Origin: JANOZM01 sp031429355
GTDB lineage: Bacteria > Pseudomonadota > Gammaproteobacteria > Burkholderiales > Burkholderiaceae_E
Length of the DNA stretch: 64,000 nucleotides
Assembly (NCBI GenBank): GCA_031429355.1
Contig: JANOZM010000013.1
Span: 496,001-560,000, forward strand
Direction: 5' to 3'
The notes beneath the pieces were generated by a model. The model was not told where the DNA came from and ran no database searches. It was given only the letters and a program-made list of their open reading frames with translations. Below, one piece after another: positions 51,417-60,282 of the stretch (the first letter of the stretch is position 1; each line of letters opens with the position of its first letter). Position numbers and translations under genes: made by a program.

Positions 51417-51863
51417 GTGGTAAACGAAAATTCGCAAAGCCTGCTGGGTTCCAAGTTAAAACTGGTTTTTTCAGTACTATTTTCAGCTTCGATGAAGCGC
51501 TCAACGATTGCTTTTTTCGTTGCTTTAGGTTTAGCTTTTCTCAGTTTAGGCATGACAGGTATTGCTCTTTTCTTTCTAGTCACACCGGCTTTAAATGCAT
51601 TGTTTGGTTTAAATATTCCGATGGACCATACCGGAATAGATCAGCTAAAAGGTACAGGAGTTAGCGGTGACGCTATGTGGCCGACGATCATTCTTGTGTC
51701 GATACTCTGGTCTTTTGGGTTTTTAATTGCAGGTTTTTTGAAACACAAAACTCGCGTTTCTAAGCTACCCAAATTTCTGAAGAATTTTGTGTACCTGTCG
51801 ACTCTTTGGCTTTGGGCGCTTGTTTTATGTATAATTGCAATTAACGTTGGCTTTGTTAATTAG
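51417..51863 (+). CDS. Small membrane protein, unknown
   Basis: From GTG 51417 (AGGAG at 51404-51408) the product is 148 aa with three hydrophobic segments: near residues 32-58 (FVALGLAFLSLGMTGIALFF), 88-107 and 125-145. No family recognised. ATG 51390 is an alternative start but its ribosome binding site is weaker. The gene has its own promoter region and is convergent with the LuxR gene. The segment 51088-51416 before it has no supported gene. Confidence 0.6.
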   Translation: MVNENSQSLLGSKLKLVFSVLFSASMKRSTIAFFVALGLAFLSLGMTGIALFFLVTPALNALFGLNIPMDHTGIDQLKGTGVSGDAMWPTIILVSILWSFGFLIAGFLKHKTRVSKLPKFLKNFVYLSTLWLWALVLCIIAINVGFVN

Positions 51864-51932
51864 CCCAATATGGCTATACCAAGAATGAATAATTTTGTCT
51901 AAGCACTTACGCCTATCAATGAAGCAAAAAAA

Positions 51933-52706
51933 TTAACGATAGTTCGCGCATAACGCCATCAGCGATTTGCGGTTGGATTGTCCGGTTTTTTTCAACGCGC
52001 ACGATAGGTAGGTGCGAACCGTTGTGAAACTAATATCGAGTTGTTTTGCAATGACTTTATCCGCTAGCCCTTTTGCAACAAGGTCTGTAACTTGCGCTTC
52101 TCGATGACTTAAGTGAAAGACTTGTTTTAAGCGATTTATTGCTAGCGATTCGGAGTCATGCAGATGCTCGTTCGAAGTCGAACGCGTTAAGGCGCTAACG
52201 ATGCTGGGGTAAAGCAACTTAACCATTTCTAATTCATCGCAGTCGAAATCGTTTTTGTCTTTTGATCTCCAAATTCGTAGATCGCCTAAATCTTTGAAAC
52301 CGTTATGCGCAAAAACGTTCATTCCCCAATACATCGATTCGGCATTAAGAAATTTGTCAAAAAACTCGCTTTGTACAAGCTCTTTTTCGGGAATCACTTG
52401 GCTAACTAGTGTCGGGACTCGCAGTGGTCTGAGGCGCGGCGCAATAGGGTCTTCAAACTGATATTGAGATTCGTATATGCGCAAGTGCTTGTCATCGTCT
52501 AAACAGCAAACGCCGTCACTGAAGGACAGCGTAGTGTCATTCCAAACAAAGGATGCAACGTAATCGGCGTTTAATAGTTCGGCGACAACGCCGACAAAGT
52601 TTTGCCTCAATGCCAATGAGCTTGCTGGCGTGCATAGCACGGCAATTGCCTTAGAAAGCACCCGTGAGTTTTGAGGGGAAATATACATAGCAAAAATATG
52701 CTGCAT
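51933..52706 (-). CDS. LuxR-family transcriptional regulator
   Basis: A 257-aa regulator with an unassigned N-terminal sensory region (residues 1-185) and a C-terminal LuxR/GerE helix-turn-helix: 'LSHREAQVTDLVAKGLADKVIAKQLDISFTTVRTYLS' across 193-230. The N-domain lacks a receiver phosphorylation site and I do not see the invariant autoinducer-binding pattern. It diverges from the amidase gene across 69 bp, so it probably controls the amidase-NPD genes. The start (ATG 52706 or 52688) is uncertain. Confidence 0.85.
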   Translation of the reverse strand: MQHIFAMYISPQNSRVLSKAIAVLCTPASSLALRQNFVGVVAELLNADYVASFVWNDTTLSFSDGVCCLDDDKHLRIYESQYQFEDPIAPRLRPLRVPTLVSQVIPEKELVQSEFFDKFLNAESMYWGMNVFAHNGFKDLGDLRIWRSKDKNDFDCDELEMVKLLYPSIVSALTRSTSNEHLHDSESLAINRLKQVFHLSHREAQVTDLVAKGLADKVIAKQLDISFTTVRTYLSCALKKTGQSNRKSLMALCANYR

Positions 52707-52775
52707 TTGTGCTGCTTGTCAACTCCTTATTAATGATGAGGCCGCAAAACACGATCTAGCTCCTACACTACAAGC

Positions 52776-54197
52776 ATGAATTCTCAAAAAACTATTGCTT
52801 CCATTTTTTCTGGGGAGATTCCGTTATTGGATCTCGTACGTAATCGAATTGCTGCGGCGCAAAAATCAACCGCGCTTGGGGCTTACACGCATGTTGGCTC
52901 CGAATTTGCCGAACAAAGTGCCATCGTACAAACTAAAGTTGCGGCGGCGCAGCGAGGTGTTTTATACGGTTTGCCGTTAATTGTAAAAGACAACATAGAC
53001 GTTGCGGGTATGCCGACGACAGCGGGCAGCCACGCTTTGGGCAAACACTATCCTGCTGTCAATTCGCCAGTAATAGAGCGGTTGCAGGTCGCCGGTGCGG
53101 TCGTTGTTGGTAAAGCCAATTTACATGAGTTTTCACTCGGCATTACAACGAATAACGGTGCCTTTGGCCCTGCCCGAAATCCGTATTCGCTGGCGCACAT
53201 TCCTGGTGGTTCTAGCGGTGGAACAGCCGCTGCCGTTGCTGCGCGACTAGTGCCAGCGGGTATTGGTTCAGACACGGGTGGGTCGTTAAGAATTCCAGCT
53301 GCCTTATGCGGCGTCGTTGGTTTTCGGCCAACGACCGGACGTTGGCCCTCGGACGGCGTCGTTACAATTTCGAATACCCGAGATACCGTTGGCCCAATTG
53401 CAATGACTGTGAGCGATTGTGCGCTGCTTGATGCGGTGGTTTGTGGCGGTGACGCAAGCATCGACGGCGCGCAACTTAGAGGGCTAAGGATTGGCGTGCC
53501 TCAAAAAGGGTTTTGGGATAACTTAGAGCCCACAGTAGCGGCCGCGAGCAACGCATTTCTTCAAACTTTAAAATCGGCTGGTGTTGAGCTAATTGAGGTT
53601 GATGTTGGAATTGATTTTGATGCATGTACAAATGCTGGCATGGTCATCGCGCTTTTGGAATTGTTTCCAAACATCGAAGCCTACTTAAAGCAGCATAACA
53701 AACCGTTTGATGCAGCAGCTATTGTTGCAGCGGTGGCATCTCCCGATGTTAAAGGAATTATGGCCTCGTTGCTTGGGCCCGATGCGCCACCACCGGCGGC
53801 TTATCAACAAGCCCTGCATGTGGACCGACCGCATTTTCAAAAACAGTATGCCGATTGCTTTGCCAAGCAAGCAATCGAAGCTCTAATTTTCCCGACTACG
53901 CCTTTGCCCGCCGCGCTTATTGGTGACGACGAAACGGTTTTGTTAAACGGTCAAGCCGTACCAACGTTTCTGACCTTTACGCGAAACGTCGGCCCAGGAA
54001 GCTTAGTTGGTCTGCCGGGCATTTGTATGCCTATTGGTTGCAATAGCCAAGGTTTGCCGCTCAGCATCGCCTTAGATGCGCCAGCGATGCAAGATAAGCG
54101 ATTGTTAGCAATTGCAACAGCAATTGAATCGTTGCTCCCGCCCATGCCGTTACCAAAGTTCTATCACCCGTATAACGAAACAAATTTAGGAGACTAA
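52776..54197 (+). CDS. Amidase signature family hydrolase
   Basis: A 473-aa amidase with the Ser-cisSer-Lys triad: K71 in 'LPLIVKDNIDVAG', S146 in 'PGGSSGGTAAAVAAR', and S170 in 'GSDTGGSLRIPAALCG'. The spacings (75 and 24 residues) match the family. No Gat-specific partners are nearby, so it is a catabolic amidase rather than GatA. It is divergent from LuxR and 2 bp before the next gene. Confidence 0.93.
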   Translation: MNSQKTIASIFSGEIPLLDLVRNRIAAAQKSTALGAYTHVGSEFAEQSAIVQTKVAAAQRGVLYGLPLIVKDNIDVAGMPTTAGSHALGKHYPAVNSPVIERLQVAGAVVVGKANLHEFSLGITTNNGAFGPARNPYSLAHIPGGSSGGTAAAVAARLVPAGIGSDTGGSLRIPAALCGVVGFRPTTGRWPSDGVVTISNTRDTVGPIAMTVSDCALLDAVVCGGDASIDGAQLRGLRIGVPQKGFWDNLEPTVAAASNAFLQTLKSAGVELIEVDVGIDFDACTNAGMVIALLELFPNIEAYLKQHNKPFDAAAIVAAVASPDVKGIMASLLGPDAPPPAAYQQALHVDRPHFQKQYADCFAKQAIEALIFPTTPLPAALIGDDETVLLNGQAVPTFLTFTRNVGPGSLVGLPGICMPIGCNSQGLPLSIALDAPAMQDKRLLAIATAIESLLPPMPLPKFYHPYNETNLGD

Positions 54198-54199
54198 TC

Positions 54200-55255
54200 A
54201 TGACAAATACTGTGCAAGCGAGTATTCCTACTGCTTTAACCAAGCGCTACAACATTCGCCATCCGTTCACTCAGGCGGGCATGGCTTTCGCTGGTTGGTC
54301 ACCGGCGTTGGCAGCAGCGGTTTCGCAAGCTGGCGGTATTGGTTCGATTGGTGCTGGGCTTCTTCCAGAGCCGGTAGTGCGAGACTTAATCGGTGCAATG
54401 CATGCATCAAAATGTGGACTATTCAATTTTAATTTTCTGACCAATTTTGATCATGATGCTCAAGTACGCGCGTGCGCCGAAATGAAGGTGCCTATTGTTT
54501 CGTTTCATTGGGGGCACCCGTCCGCAGCATTAATTAAAACTTTAAAAGATGCGGGCTGTCAGATATGGGAGCAAGTCGGTTCTATCGAGCACGCCAAGAT
54601 GTCGTTAGGTAATGGAGTAGACGTCATCATTGCTCAAGGCCACGAAGCGGGTGGGCACAATTTTCAAGGCGTAAATGGTACCTCGCCTCAAGGTACATTC
54701 GCGCTGGTGCCGACCATGCGCGACGCGTTGGGCGACGATGTAATTTTGTTAGCCTCGGGTGGAATTTCTGATGGACGCGGAGTTGCAGCGTCAATTCAAT
54801 TAGGAGCCGATGGCGTTTGGGTCGGCACGCGATTAGTCGCAACGGAAGAAGCGGCAGTTCATCCAGAACATAAGCGACGCATACTTGCCGCGACCGGTGC
54901 GGATACTGTTTATTCAGGAATTTTTGGTCCCGATCAACCTGCTTTTAACCCGATGCGTTTGCTTAATACAAAAGTAGTCAACGAATGGAACTCGCGTTTA
55001 AGCGAAGTACCAAAAGACAATACAAATTCGCCAATTATTGGCACTACGGTGATGGGTGGGCAAGAAATGACGCTACGCAAATTTAGCGTTTTGTTGCCAA
55101 CTCCCGATATGAAGGCTGATTGGGAAGAGGTTCCGTTTTTGGCAGGGCAGGGCGTCGGTTTAGTAAACGATGTGCTACCTGCCGCGCAAGTAGTCCAACG
55201 AATGATGGACCAAGCGATAGCTGCACTTAATCGGGGTACACAGTTGCGCGCTTAG
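54200..55255 (+). CDS. Nitronate monooxygenase-like FMN protein (NPD family)
   Basis: A 351-aa TIM-barrel flavoprotein of the 2-nitropropane dioxygenase/enoyl reductase FabK-like family. 'FTQAGMAFAGWSPALAAAVSQAGGIGSIGAG' (residues ~24-54), 'IIAQGHEAGGHN' and 'LLASGGISDGRGVAASIQLGADGVWVGTRL' mark the FMN site. Whether the substrate is a nitronate or an enoyl thioester is not decidable. It starts 2 bp after the amidase (AGGAG upstream), an evident operon. Its last four codons are tandemly repeated downstream. Confidence 0.9.
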   Translation: MTNTVQASIPTALTKRYNIRHPFTQAGMAFAGWSPALAAAVSQAGGIGSIGAGLLPEPVVRDLIGAMHASKCGLFNFNFLTNFDHDAQVRACAEMKVPIVSFHWGHPSAALIKTLKDAGCQIWEQVGSIEHAKMSLGNGVDVIIAQGHEAGGHNFQGVNGTSPQGTFALVPTMRDALGDDVILLASGGISDGRGVAASIQLGADGVWVGTRLVATEEAAVHPEHKRRILAATGADTVYSGIFGPDQPAFNPMRLLNTKVVNEWNSRLSEVPKDNTNSPIIGTTVMGGQEMTLRKFSVLLPTPDMKADWEEVPFLAGQGVGLVNDVLPAAQVVQRMMDQAIAALNRGTQLRA

Positions 55256-55315
55256 TTGGGGGCTTAGTTGCGGACTTATTTGTGGATTTAGTTGCCGACT
55301 TAGTTGTGGGCTAAG
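55244..55315 (+). repeat. Six 12-bp units repeating the end of the NPD gene, with stops
   Basis: Units TTGCGCGCTTAG (55244-55255, the gene's own last codons and stop), TTGGGGGCTTAG, TTGCGGACTTAT, TTGTGGATTTAG, TTGCCGACTTAG and TTGTGGGCTAAG follow without gaps to 55315. In the gene's frame this gives four TAG stops, each followed by TTG. Consensus TTGYGGRCTTAG. Confidence 0.9.
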
Positions 55316-55378
55316 TCGCCGCGAGATTTTATAGCTCTCGAGTTTAAGCGTGCGTACCTAATGGCCGGACAGTGATAT

Positions 55379-55397
55379 TCTTGTATCTGTTACAAGA
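55379..55397. promoter_or_regulatory. Inverted-repeat operator candidate
   Basis: TCTTGTA-TCTGT-TACAAGA, perfect 7-bp arms around a 5-bp centre, ending 25 bp before the acyl-CoA ligase start. The position fits a repressor site overlapping the promoter or initial transcript. Confidence 0.5.
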
Positions 55398-55421
55398 TTT
55401 GTTTTTGCTGAAGGCAAACTG

Positions 55422-57098
55422 ATGAGCGTATCAAATATCGTTAGCACGATGATGGCAGCACCATTGTCGTTAAATCATTTTCTGGAGCGCGCGGGAAAAT
55501 TGTTTCCCAATTCAGAAATTGTCTCGCGGCTGCCAAACAAAAGCTTACGGCAGCATTCTTTTAAGCAATACTACGAACGAACGTTGCAGCTTTCCAGTGC
55601 GCTAAAGGCCTTAGGCTTACGCAAAGGCGATAGAGTTGCCACGCTTTGTTGGAATCACCATGCGCACTTGGAAGCCTACTTTGGCATTCCTGCTGCAGGT
55701 GGTGTTATGCACACGCTAAATTTGCGTTTAGCACCTGAGGAAATTGGTTGGATCGCAAGCAATGCCGATGACCGATTTTTAATTGTCGATGACGTATTGT
55801 TGCCGCTATTAGAAAAGGTGCTGCCGTTTTTAAACAAAGGCCACCAATTCGAAAAAATTATTGTTTTCCGTTTTTCAGACGCATCGCCTACAACCGCGAA
55901 TGTTGCAGCAGGATACCTAGACTACGATCATTTACTGGCAAGCGCGCCGGCGTTTGACGGTTACGCACCTCATGACGAAAACGATCCGGTTGCTATGTGC
56001 TATACCTCGGGCACCACGGGACGACCCAAAGGGGTAGTCTATTCTCATCGCTCTACTGTGTTACACAGTTTGGTTGGTTGTATGCCCGATGCGTGGAAAC
56101 TTAGTGGTAGCGACACCGTCTTACCCGTAACCCCAATGTTTCACGCTAACTCTTGGGGATTGCCATACGCTTGCATCATGTTAGGCACAAAGTTGGTATT
56201 TCCAGGCCCGCACTTACATGCGCATGATTTGCTCGATTTGATGGCCTTGCAACCGCCCACGATGGCGGTCGGCGTTCCAACTATTTGGTTAACGTTAATC
56301 CAAGCGCTTGAAGCAGAACCTAATCGCTGGACCTTGCCAATCGGCATGCGAAGTTTAGTTGGAGGCTCTGCAACCCCCGAATCATTAATTCGTGCTTTTG
56401 CTAAAAGAGGTGTTGAGCTTTCGCAAGGCTGGGGAATGACCGAAACGTCGCCGTTGGCTACCGTCTTTTATAAAAAGCATGAGCTGCGGGGGCTCGATGA
56501 CGAAGCTTGGTTTAAACGCAAAACTCTGGCGGGTTTACCCGTTCCGTTAATGGAACTACGAATTGTCGGTGAGAGCGGTGAAGTCGCTCCTTGGGATGGC
56601 GTTGCGGTCGGCGAGGTACAAGTGCGCGGCCCCTTTGTTACGGGTGATTATCACAACGTTACGCGCGACGAAGAAAAATTTACTGCCGATGGTTGGCTTA
56701 GAACTGGTGATGTAGCCGCTATCGACTCCTACGGTTATTTGCGAATTGCCGACCGTACGAAAGACTTAATTAAGTCGGGTGGTGAGTGGATTAGTTCAGT
56801 TGATTTAGAAAATGCAATTATGGGTCACCCCGAAGTAGCTGAAGCCGCAGTTATTGCCTTGCTTCACGATAAATGGGGGGAGCGTCCGTTGGCTTGCGTC
56901 GTGCTTAAGCCATCTTCAAAAACGTTAAGTACTACTTTGACGCCAGAAATGCTAGTTAGTTTGACCGCGCTTTTAAAAACACAATTTTTATCTTGGCAGT
57001 TGCCTGAAGCATTTGTTGTCGTTGATGCGATCCCACGCACTTCGACAGGGAAATTTTGGAAAGCTAAATTACGCGAAATGTTTCCTGATTGGCCCTAA
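55422..57098 (+). CDS. Acyl-CoA synthetase (fatty-acid/medium-chain type)
   Basis: A 558-aa ANL-superfamily adenylate-forming ligase. 'AMCYTSGTTGRPKGVVYSHRS' (residues ~190-210) is the P-loop-like motif, 'SQGWGMTETSPLATV' the A5 motif, 'LRTGDVAAIDSYGYLRIADR' the hinge region, and the catalytic Lys is in 'PRTSTGKFWKAKLRE' near the end. Length fits medium/long-chain ligases; exact substrate unknown. Preceded by an inverted repeat. It follows the amidase-NPD pair after 166 bp. Confidence 0.93.
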   Translation: MSVSNIVSTMMAAPLSLNHFLERAGKLFPNSEIVSRLPNKSLRQHSFKQYYERTLQLSSALKALGLRKGDRVATLCWNHHAHLEAYFGIPAAGGVMHTLNLRLAPEEIGWIASNADDRFLIVDDVLLPLLEKVLPFLNKGHQFEKIIVFRFSDASPTTANVAAGYLDYDHLLASAPAFDGYAPHDENDPVAMCYTSGTTGRPKGVVYSHRSTVLHSLVGCMPDAWKLSGSDTVLPVTPMFHANSWGLPYACIMLGTKLVFPGPHLHAHDLLDLMALQPPTMAVGVPTIWLTLIQALEAEPNRWTLPIGMRSLVGGSATPESLIRAFAKRGVELSQGWGMTETSPLATVFYKKHELRGLDDEAWFKRKTLAGLPVPLMELRIVGESGEVAPWDGVAVGEVQVRGPFVTGDYHNVTRDEEKFTADGWLRTGDVAAIDSYGYLRIADRTKDLIKSGGEWISSVDLENAIMGHPEVAEAAVIALLHDKWGERPLACVVLKPSSKTLSTTLTPEMLVSLTALLKTQFLSWQLPEAFVVVDAIPRTSTGKFWKAKLREMFPDWP

Positions 57099-57811
57099 CA
57101 ACCAGCATCGCGAGCAGATTTCTCGAGTTGTTGGCGTTGCCGGTGTAGCTGCTCCATAGCGGTATTTGATCCACCTGCTCGTTGTTGAGAAATAATACCG
57201 TTAACGCTTGATTTGAAGGCGTTACATTGTTGGGTTTTTTCTGCAGCTGCGGCTGAAGCTGCAGCTGCAGCTACTGCAGCGTCGTTGCGGGCGCGATCTT
57301 GAGTTGACGAAGTCGTTGATTCGTTCGCACTTGCTGTTCGTGGCAACGTTTGCGATGAGGCCGAAGCGACCGGTGTTTGCCCACGTAATACTGCTGCGTG
57401 TGCTTCGAGCTTAGCAGCCTGTTGAGCTCTTTCGAACTCGACAATACAGTCCGCTTCAATGGCCAGTGCAACTTCTGTTGAAGATCCTTTTTTGCGATAA
57501 ACATCGGCAATAAGGCGTTTCGCTTCGTTTCCAACAGCTGATTCGGTTAGGGCTTCCGCTGATTTGCCGGTCTCGCGTGCCCACACTAGTCTTTTCGCGC
57601 TCTCGGCTCGTTGTTGGCACGCAATGTTGCTGGACTGTTTTGGCGATGCAGACGCTGAAGATTTGGTACTACCAACTACTTTTCCGTCGGCCCCTTCACA
57701 TGGTCGGTCTTGAAATACACTGCCGCAGCGGTACATGGACTGTGCGTTTGCAAATGGGTGCTGAATTAATGCAGAGCCAACTAATGCTATTGCAACGATG
57801 TAGTGTTTCAA
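57095..57811 (-). CDS. DUF4124 domain secreted protein
   Basis: A 238-aa protein with a signal peptide (MKHYIVAIALVGSALIQHPFANAQ), then a short DUF4124-like segment 'SMYRCGSVFQDRPCEGADG' with its two Cys. A long Ala/Gln/Glu helical region follows ('AAVAAAAASAAAAEKTQQC', residues ~178-196). Function unknown. It overlaps the acyl-CoA ligase by 4 nt tail to tail, so no terminator separates the convergent genes. Confidence 0.8.
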   Translation of the reverse strand: MKHYIVAIALVGSALIQHPFANAQSMYRCGSVFQDRPCEGADGKVVGSTKSSASASPKQSSNIACQQRAESAKRLVWARETGKSAEALTESAVGNEAKRLIADVYRKKGSSTEVALAIEADCIVEFERAQQAAKLEAHAAVLRGQTPVASASSQTLPRTASANESTTSSTQDRARNDAAVAAAAASAAAAEKTQQCNAFKSSVNGIISQQRAGGSNTAMEQLHRQRQQLEKSARDAGC

Positions 57812-57965
57812 TGGAGTTTCCTAATCTAAAGGCTTCAAAAGCTCAAAGCAACGAGCTTTAAATCGTTTTTGCATAAATACCGTGACACTAGAATTTTATG
57901 CAAAACCGACCGAACAACCAGCAGAAGTAGCCAGACGGACTTTAGTACTGGAGTGGTGGTTTGTT

Positions 57966-59024
57966 TTAGCCTTTCAACGATTCCAATCGTGCCTTAGCAT
58001 CCTCAATTGATTTTTTGGCACCTTTGCCTGCGTTCACATATTTGGTTAGTGCAGCCTTGGCTAACTCTGTTTGTCCTAAAGCTTGCAAAGAAATACCCAA
58101 TCGATAATTTATTGGAAGCGCTTCGGCACCTTTTAAGCTAGCAAGACTATTAAATAGCTTAACGGCTTCTGTGTGGTTGCCAGTTTCAGCGTTTACCCGC
58201 GCCATCCCCCACCAACCGTTTGGCTCTAACGGTTTTTCGCGAATCATTTTCTCGAAAGTTGGGCGACTGGCTTGTATTTTTCCCGCGTTTAATAAGCCCA
58301 GCGCTGCGCCAAATGTCAAATTTGTAATTTCGTCGTTAAAGTAACGATCCTCGGAAGGTTTTATCGCGTTTAGCATTTGTAGCGCCGCTTCGTCTTGGTC
58401 TTCGTTTAACAAGATGGTGGCTTCTAAGGAGCGTGCTTGTTCTTGCGTAGCTGCGGCCTTAGCAACTTCGCGAGCTTTGGACTTACTGCCGCCGACAATA
58501 CTTGGCGCCATTAAATAAAAACTAACCAACGCGCTACGTGCTGGATACCATTGGTTTTCTAGTGCTACGGCTTGGGTTAATGAATCTTTTATTTTGCCAA
58601 CACTGCCAGCCATTTTTAACATGCCTTCGCTCATCGCTTGGATACCAAGGACAGAGCCAAGCGTGTAGTGGCAAACTCCAGCGTCTGGTTGGCGGACCAA
58701 GCACGCCTCGGATTGAGCAATGCTGGTTTTACGCTTTAAAACATCTTCGGGGCGGTTTGCACCGCGAAGCGCAACTACAGCCAACGCTAAGACAGCCTGA
58801 TGATCATCTGGTTTATTGCTAATACGGGCATTGGCTACTTTTTCTAACTCGACATAATTGCGGCTACTTAACAAAGTCTCAAGCGAAGGGTCCTTAAAAA
58901 ACTGTGCATGAACTGCGGGAGCAACCGTAAGCAAAAGCATCAACGCTGGCAAATGAAGCGGGTTTGCTTTTGCCCGATTTAATTTTAAGAGAACATTTTG
59001 AGTAGGTTTTGGATTGATCAACAT
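57966..59024 (-). CDS. TPR-repeat secreted protein
   Basis: A 352-aa protein with an N-terminal signal peptide (after a basic start; hydrophobic LHLPALMLLLTVAPAVHA, residues 23-40). Helical repeats of the TPR type follow, for example 'PNGWWGMARVNAETGNHTEAVKLF' around residues 272-295 and 'YRLGISLQALGQTELAKAAL' near 310-330. The role is probably scaffold-like in the periplasm; partners unknown. The gene stands alone, divergent from the Nudix gene. Confidence 0.8.
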   Translation of the reverse strand: MLINPKPTQNVLLKLNRAKANPLHLPALMLLLTVAPAVHAQFFKDPSLETLLSSRNYVELEKVANARISNKPDDHQAVLALAVVALRGANRPEDVLKRKTSIAQSEACLVRQPDAGVCHYTLGSVLGIQAMSEGMLKMAGSVGKIKDSLTQAVALENQWYPARSALVSFYLMAPSIVGGSKSKAREVAKAAATQEQARSLEATILLNEDQDEAALQMLNAIKPSEDRYFNDEITNLTFGAALGLLNAGKIQASRPTFEKMIREKPLEPNGWWGMARVNAETGNHTEAVKLFNSLASLKGAEALPINYRLGISLQALGQTELAKAALTKYVNAGKGAKKSIEDAKARLESLKG

Positions 59025-59187
59025 TTTTGATTGGCGTTGTTAATTACAAAACTTATTTTAGTCGATTCATTTGTTGTGCAATTAGAGGTTGCGATGAACT
59101 GTCAAATTGTGCGTTAAAACGTTAATAAGCGGGAGCGAAGCGCGCTAAGCTTGCAAAACATTTATTCAACTTTAAAATTCCGCGAAA

Positions 59188-59817
59188 ATGACTTCACCCC
59201 TAAACGACGAAAATTTAATTGAAACGCTGATTGAAGGACAAGAAGTGTTTAGTGGCCGGTTTTTGCGAGTGCAGCGTGATTTTGTGCGGTTGCCCAAAAG
59301 TTCACTAGACCTCGAAACAAGTAAACCCGCTTCGCGTGAGTACATTAAACATCCTGGGGCGGCGATGGTCGTGCCCTTGCTTGATGATGGCCGCGTGCTA
59401 GTCGAACGCCAATACAGGCACCCTAATCGCAGCATTTTTACAGAGTTTCCTGCCGGAAAAATAGACCCTGGCGAATTGCCGTTGGTGACCGCATTTCGCG
59501 AGTTGCGCGAAGAAACGGGCTACGAAGCGGCCGAAATTGCCCATTTCACGACAATTCATAATGCAATCGCCTATTCTGATGAGCATATTGAACTGTACTT
59601 TGCCCGTGGATTGACCCATAAAGGCACTCAATTGGACGCTGGTGAGTTTATTAATACAGAGGTCGTCACAACTAACTGGTTGATGCAAGAACTGCGTGAG
59701 GGGCGCTTAACTGACGTAAAAACCCAAATTGGGCTCTGGTGGCTTGTGGCGTGTCAACGCGGAGACCTCCCTTGGCCGACGTACTGCACTACCCAAGGCC
59801 TCCAAGGTAAGTTATAG
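59188..59817 (+). CDS. Nudix hydrolase, ADP-ribose pyrophosphatase type
   Basis: A 209-aa Nudix hydrolase with a perfect Nudix box: G-x5-E-x7-RE-L-x-EE-x-GY in 'GKIDPGELPLVTAFRELREE' and following TGY. 'EFPAGKIDPGE' and the upstream 'REYIKHPGAAMVVPLLDDGRVLVERQYRHP' region fit the ADP-ribose diphosphatase subgroup (NudF-like). In related genomes such a gene often follows nuoN-DUF2818; here it lies 16 kb further on, next to tRNA-Ser. Confidence 0.92.
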   Translation: MTSPLNDENLIETLIEGQEVFSGRFLRVQRDFVRLPKSSLDLETSKPASREYIKHPGAAMVVPLLDDGRVLVERQYRHPNRSIFTEFPAGKIDPGELPLVTAFRELREETGYEAAEIAHFTTIHNAIAYSDEHIELYFARGLTHKGTQLDAGEFINTEVVTTNWLMQELREGRLTDVKTQIGLWWLVACQRGDLPWPTYCTTQGLQGKL

Positions 59818-59845
59818 TCGCGCTTCGTTTTTACCGCCGTAATAC

Positions 59846-59935
59846 GGAAGCTTGGCAGAGCGGTTGAATGCACCAGTCTTGAAAACTGGCGAGGCTTAAC
59901 GGCCTCCGTGAGTTCGAATCTCACAGCTTCCGCCA
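59846..59935 (+). tRNA. tRNA-Ser (anticodon TGA)
   Basis: A 90-nt class II tRNA: GGAAGCT/AGCTTCC acceptor, G discriminator, encoded CCA at 59933-59935. The anticodon arm is CCAGT-CTTGAAA-ACTGG with TGA at 59880-59882. A long variable arm (GCGAGGCTTAACGGCCTCCG) and GTTCGAATC T-arm are present. Confidence 0.97.
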
Positions 59936-59944
59936 CAAAAATTG

Positions 59945-59969
59945 AACCCGCGTCAGCGGGTTTTATTTT
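59945..59969 (+). terminator. Rho-independent terminator after tRNA-Ser
   Basis: AACCCGC (59945-59951), loop GTCA, GCGGGTT (59956-59962), then TTATTTT. The following 59970-60282 stretch (over 300 bp) holds no supported gene; a 69-codon frame there lacks a ribosome binding site and protein-like composition. Confidence 0.9.
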
Positions 59970-60282
59970 GGGCGAACGCTAGCGATGGAACTAACCAAAA
60001 CAGTAGGCAGTAGATACGAAGCGCACTCCGCGCGCCTTCAAAGAACTCACCAACGCAGCGTATTCGATGTTCGGGTTTTTTTATCTTTAGCGCCCTCTAA
60101 AAGAAAATCGACCACTTTGATAGCAAAAAAATTTCTGTACGTTCTTGCTTACTTGTTGGCTAGCCTGCCGCGACGAACCTGCAACATTGTCTAAAACAAG
60201 GCCACAGCTTTGTCGATTTGATTGGTATCGGAATAAAATTTAACGATCTGTCCAATTGGGTCGGCAAATTAAGTCGGAAGAA

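Noticed and set aside
59985..60194. 69-codon frame after tRNA-Ser
   Set aside because: No ribosome binding site, composition not protein-like, lies just after a terminator.
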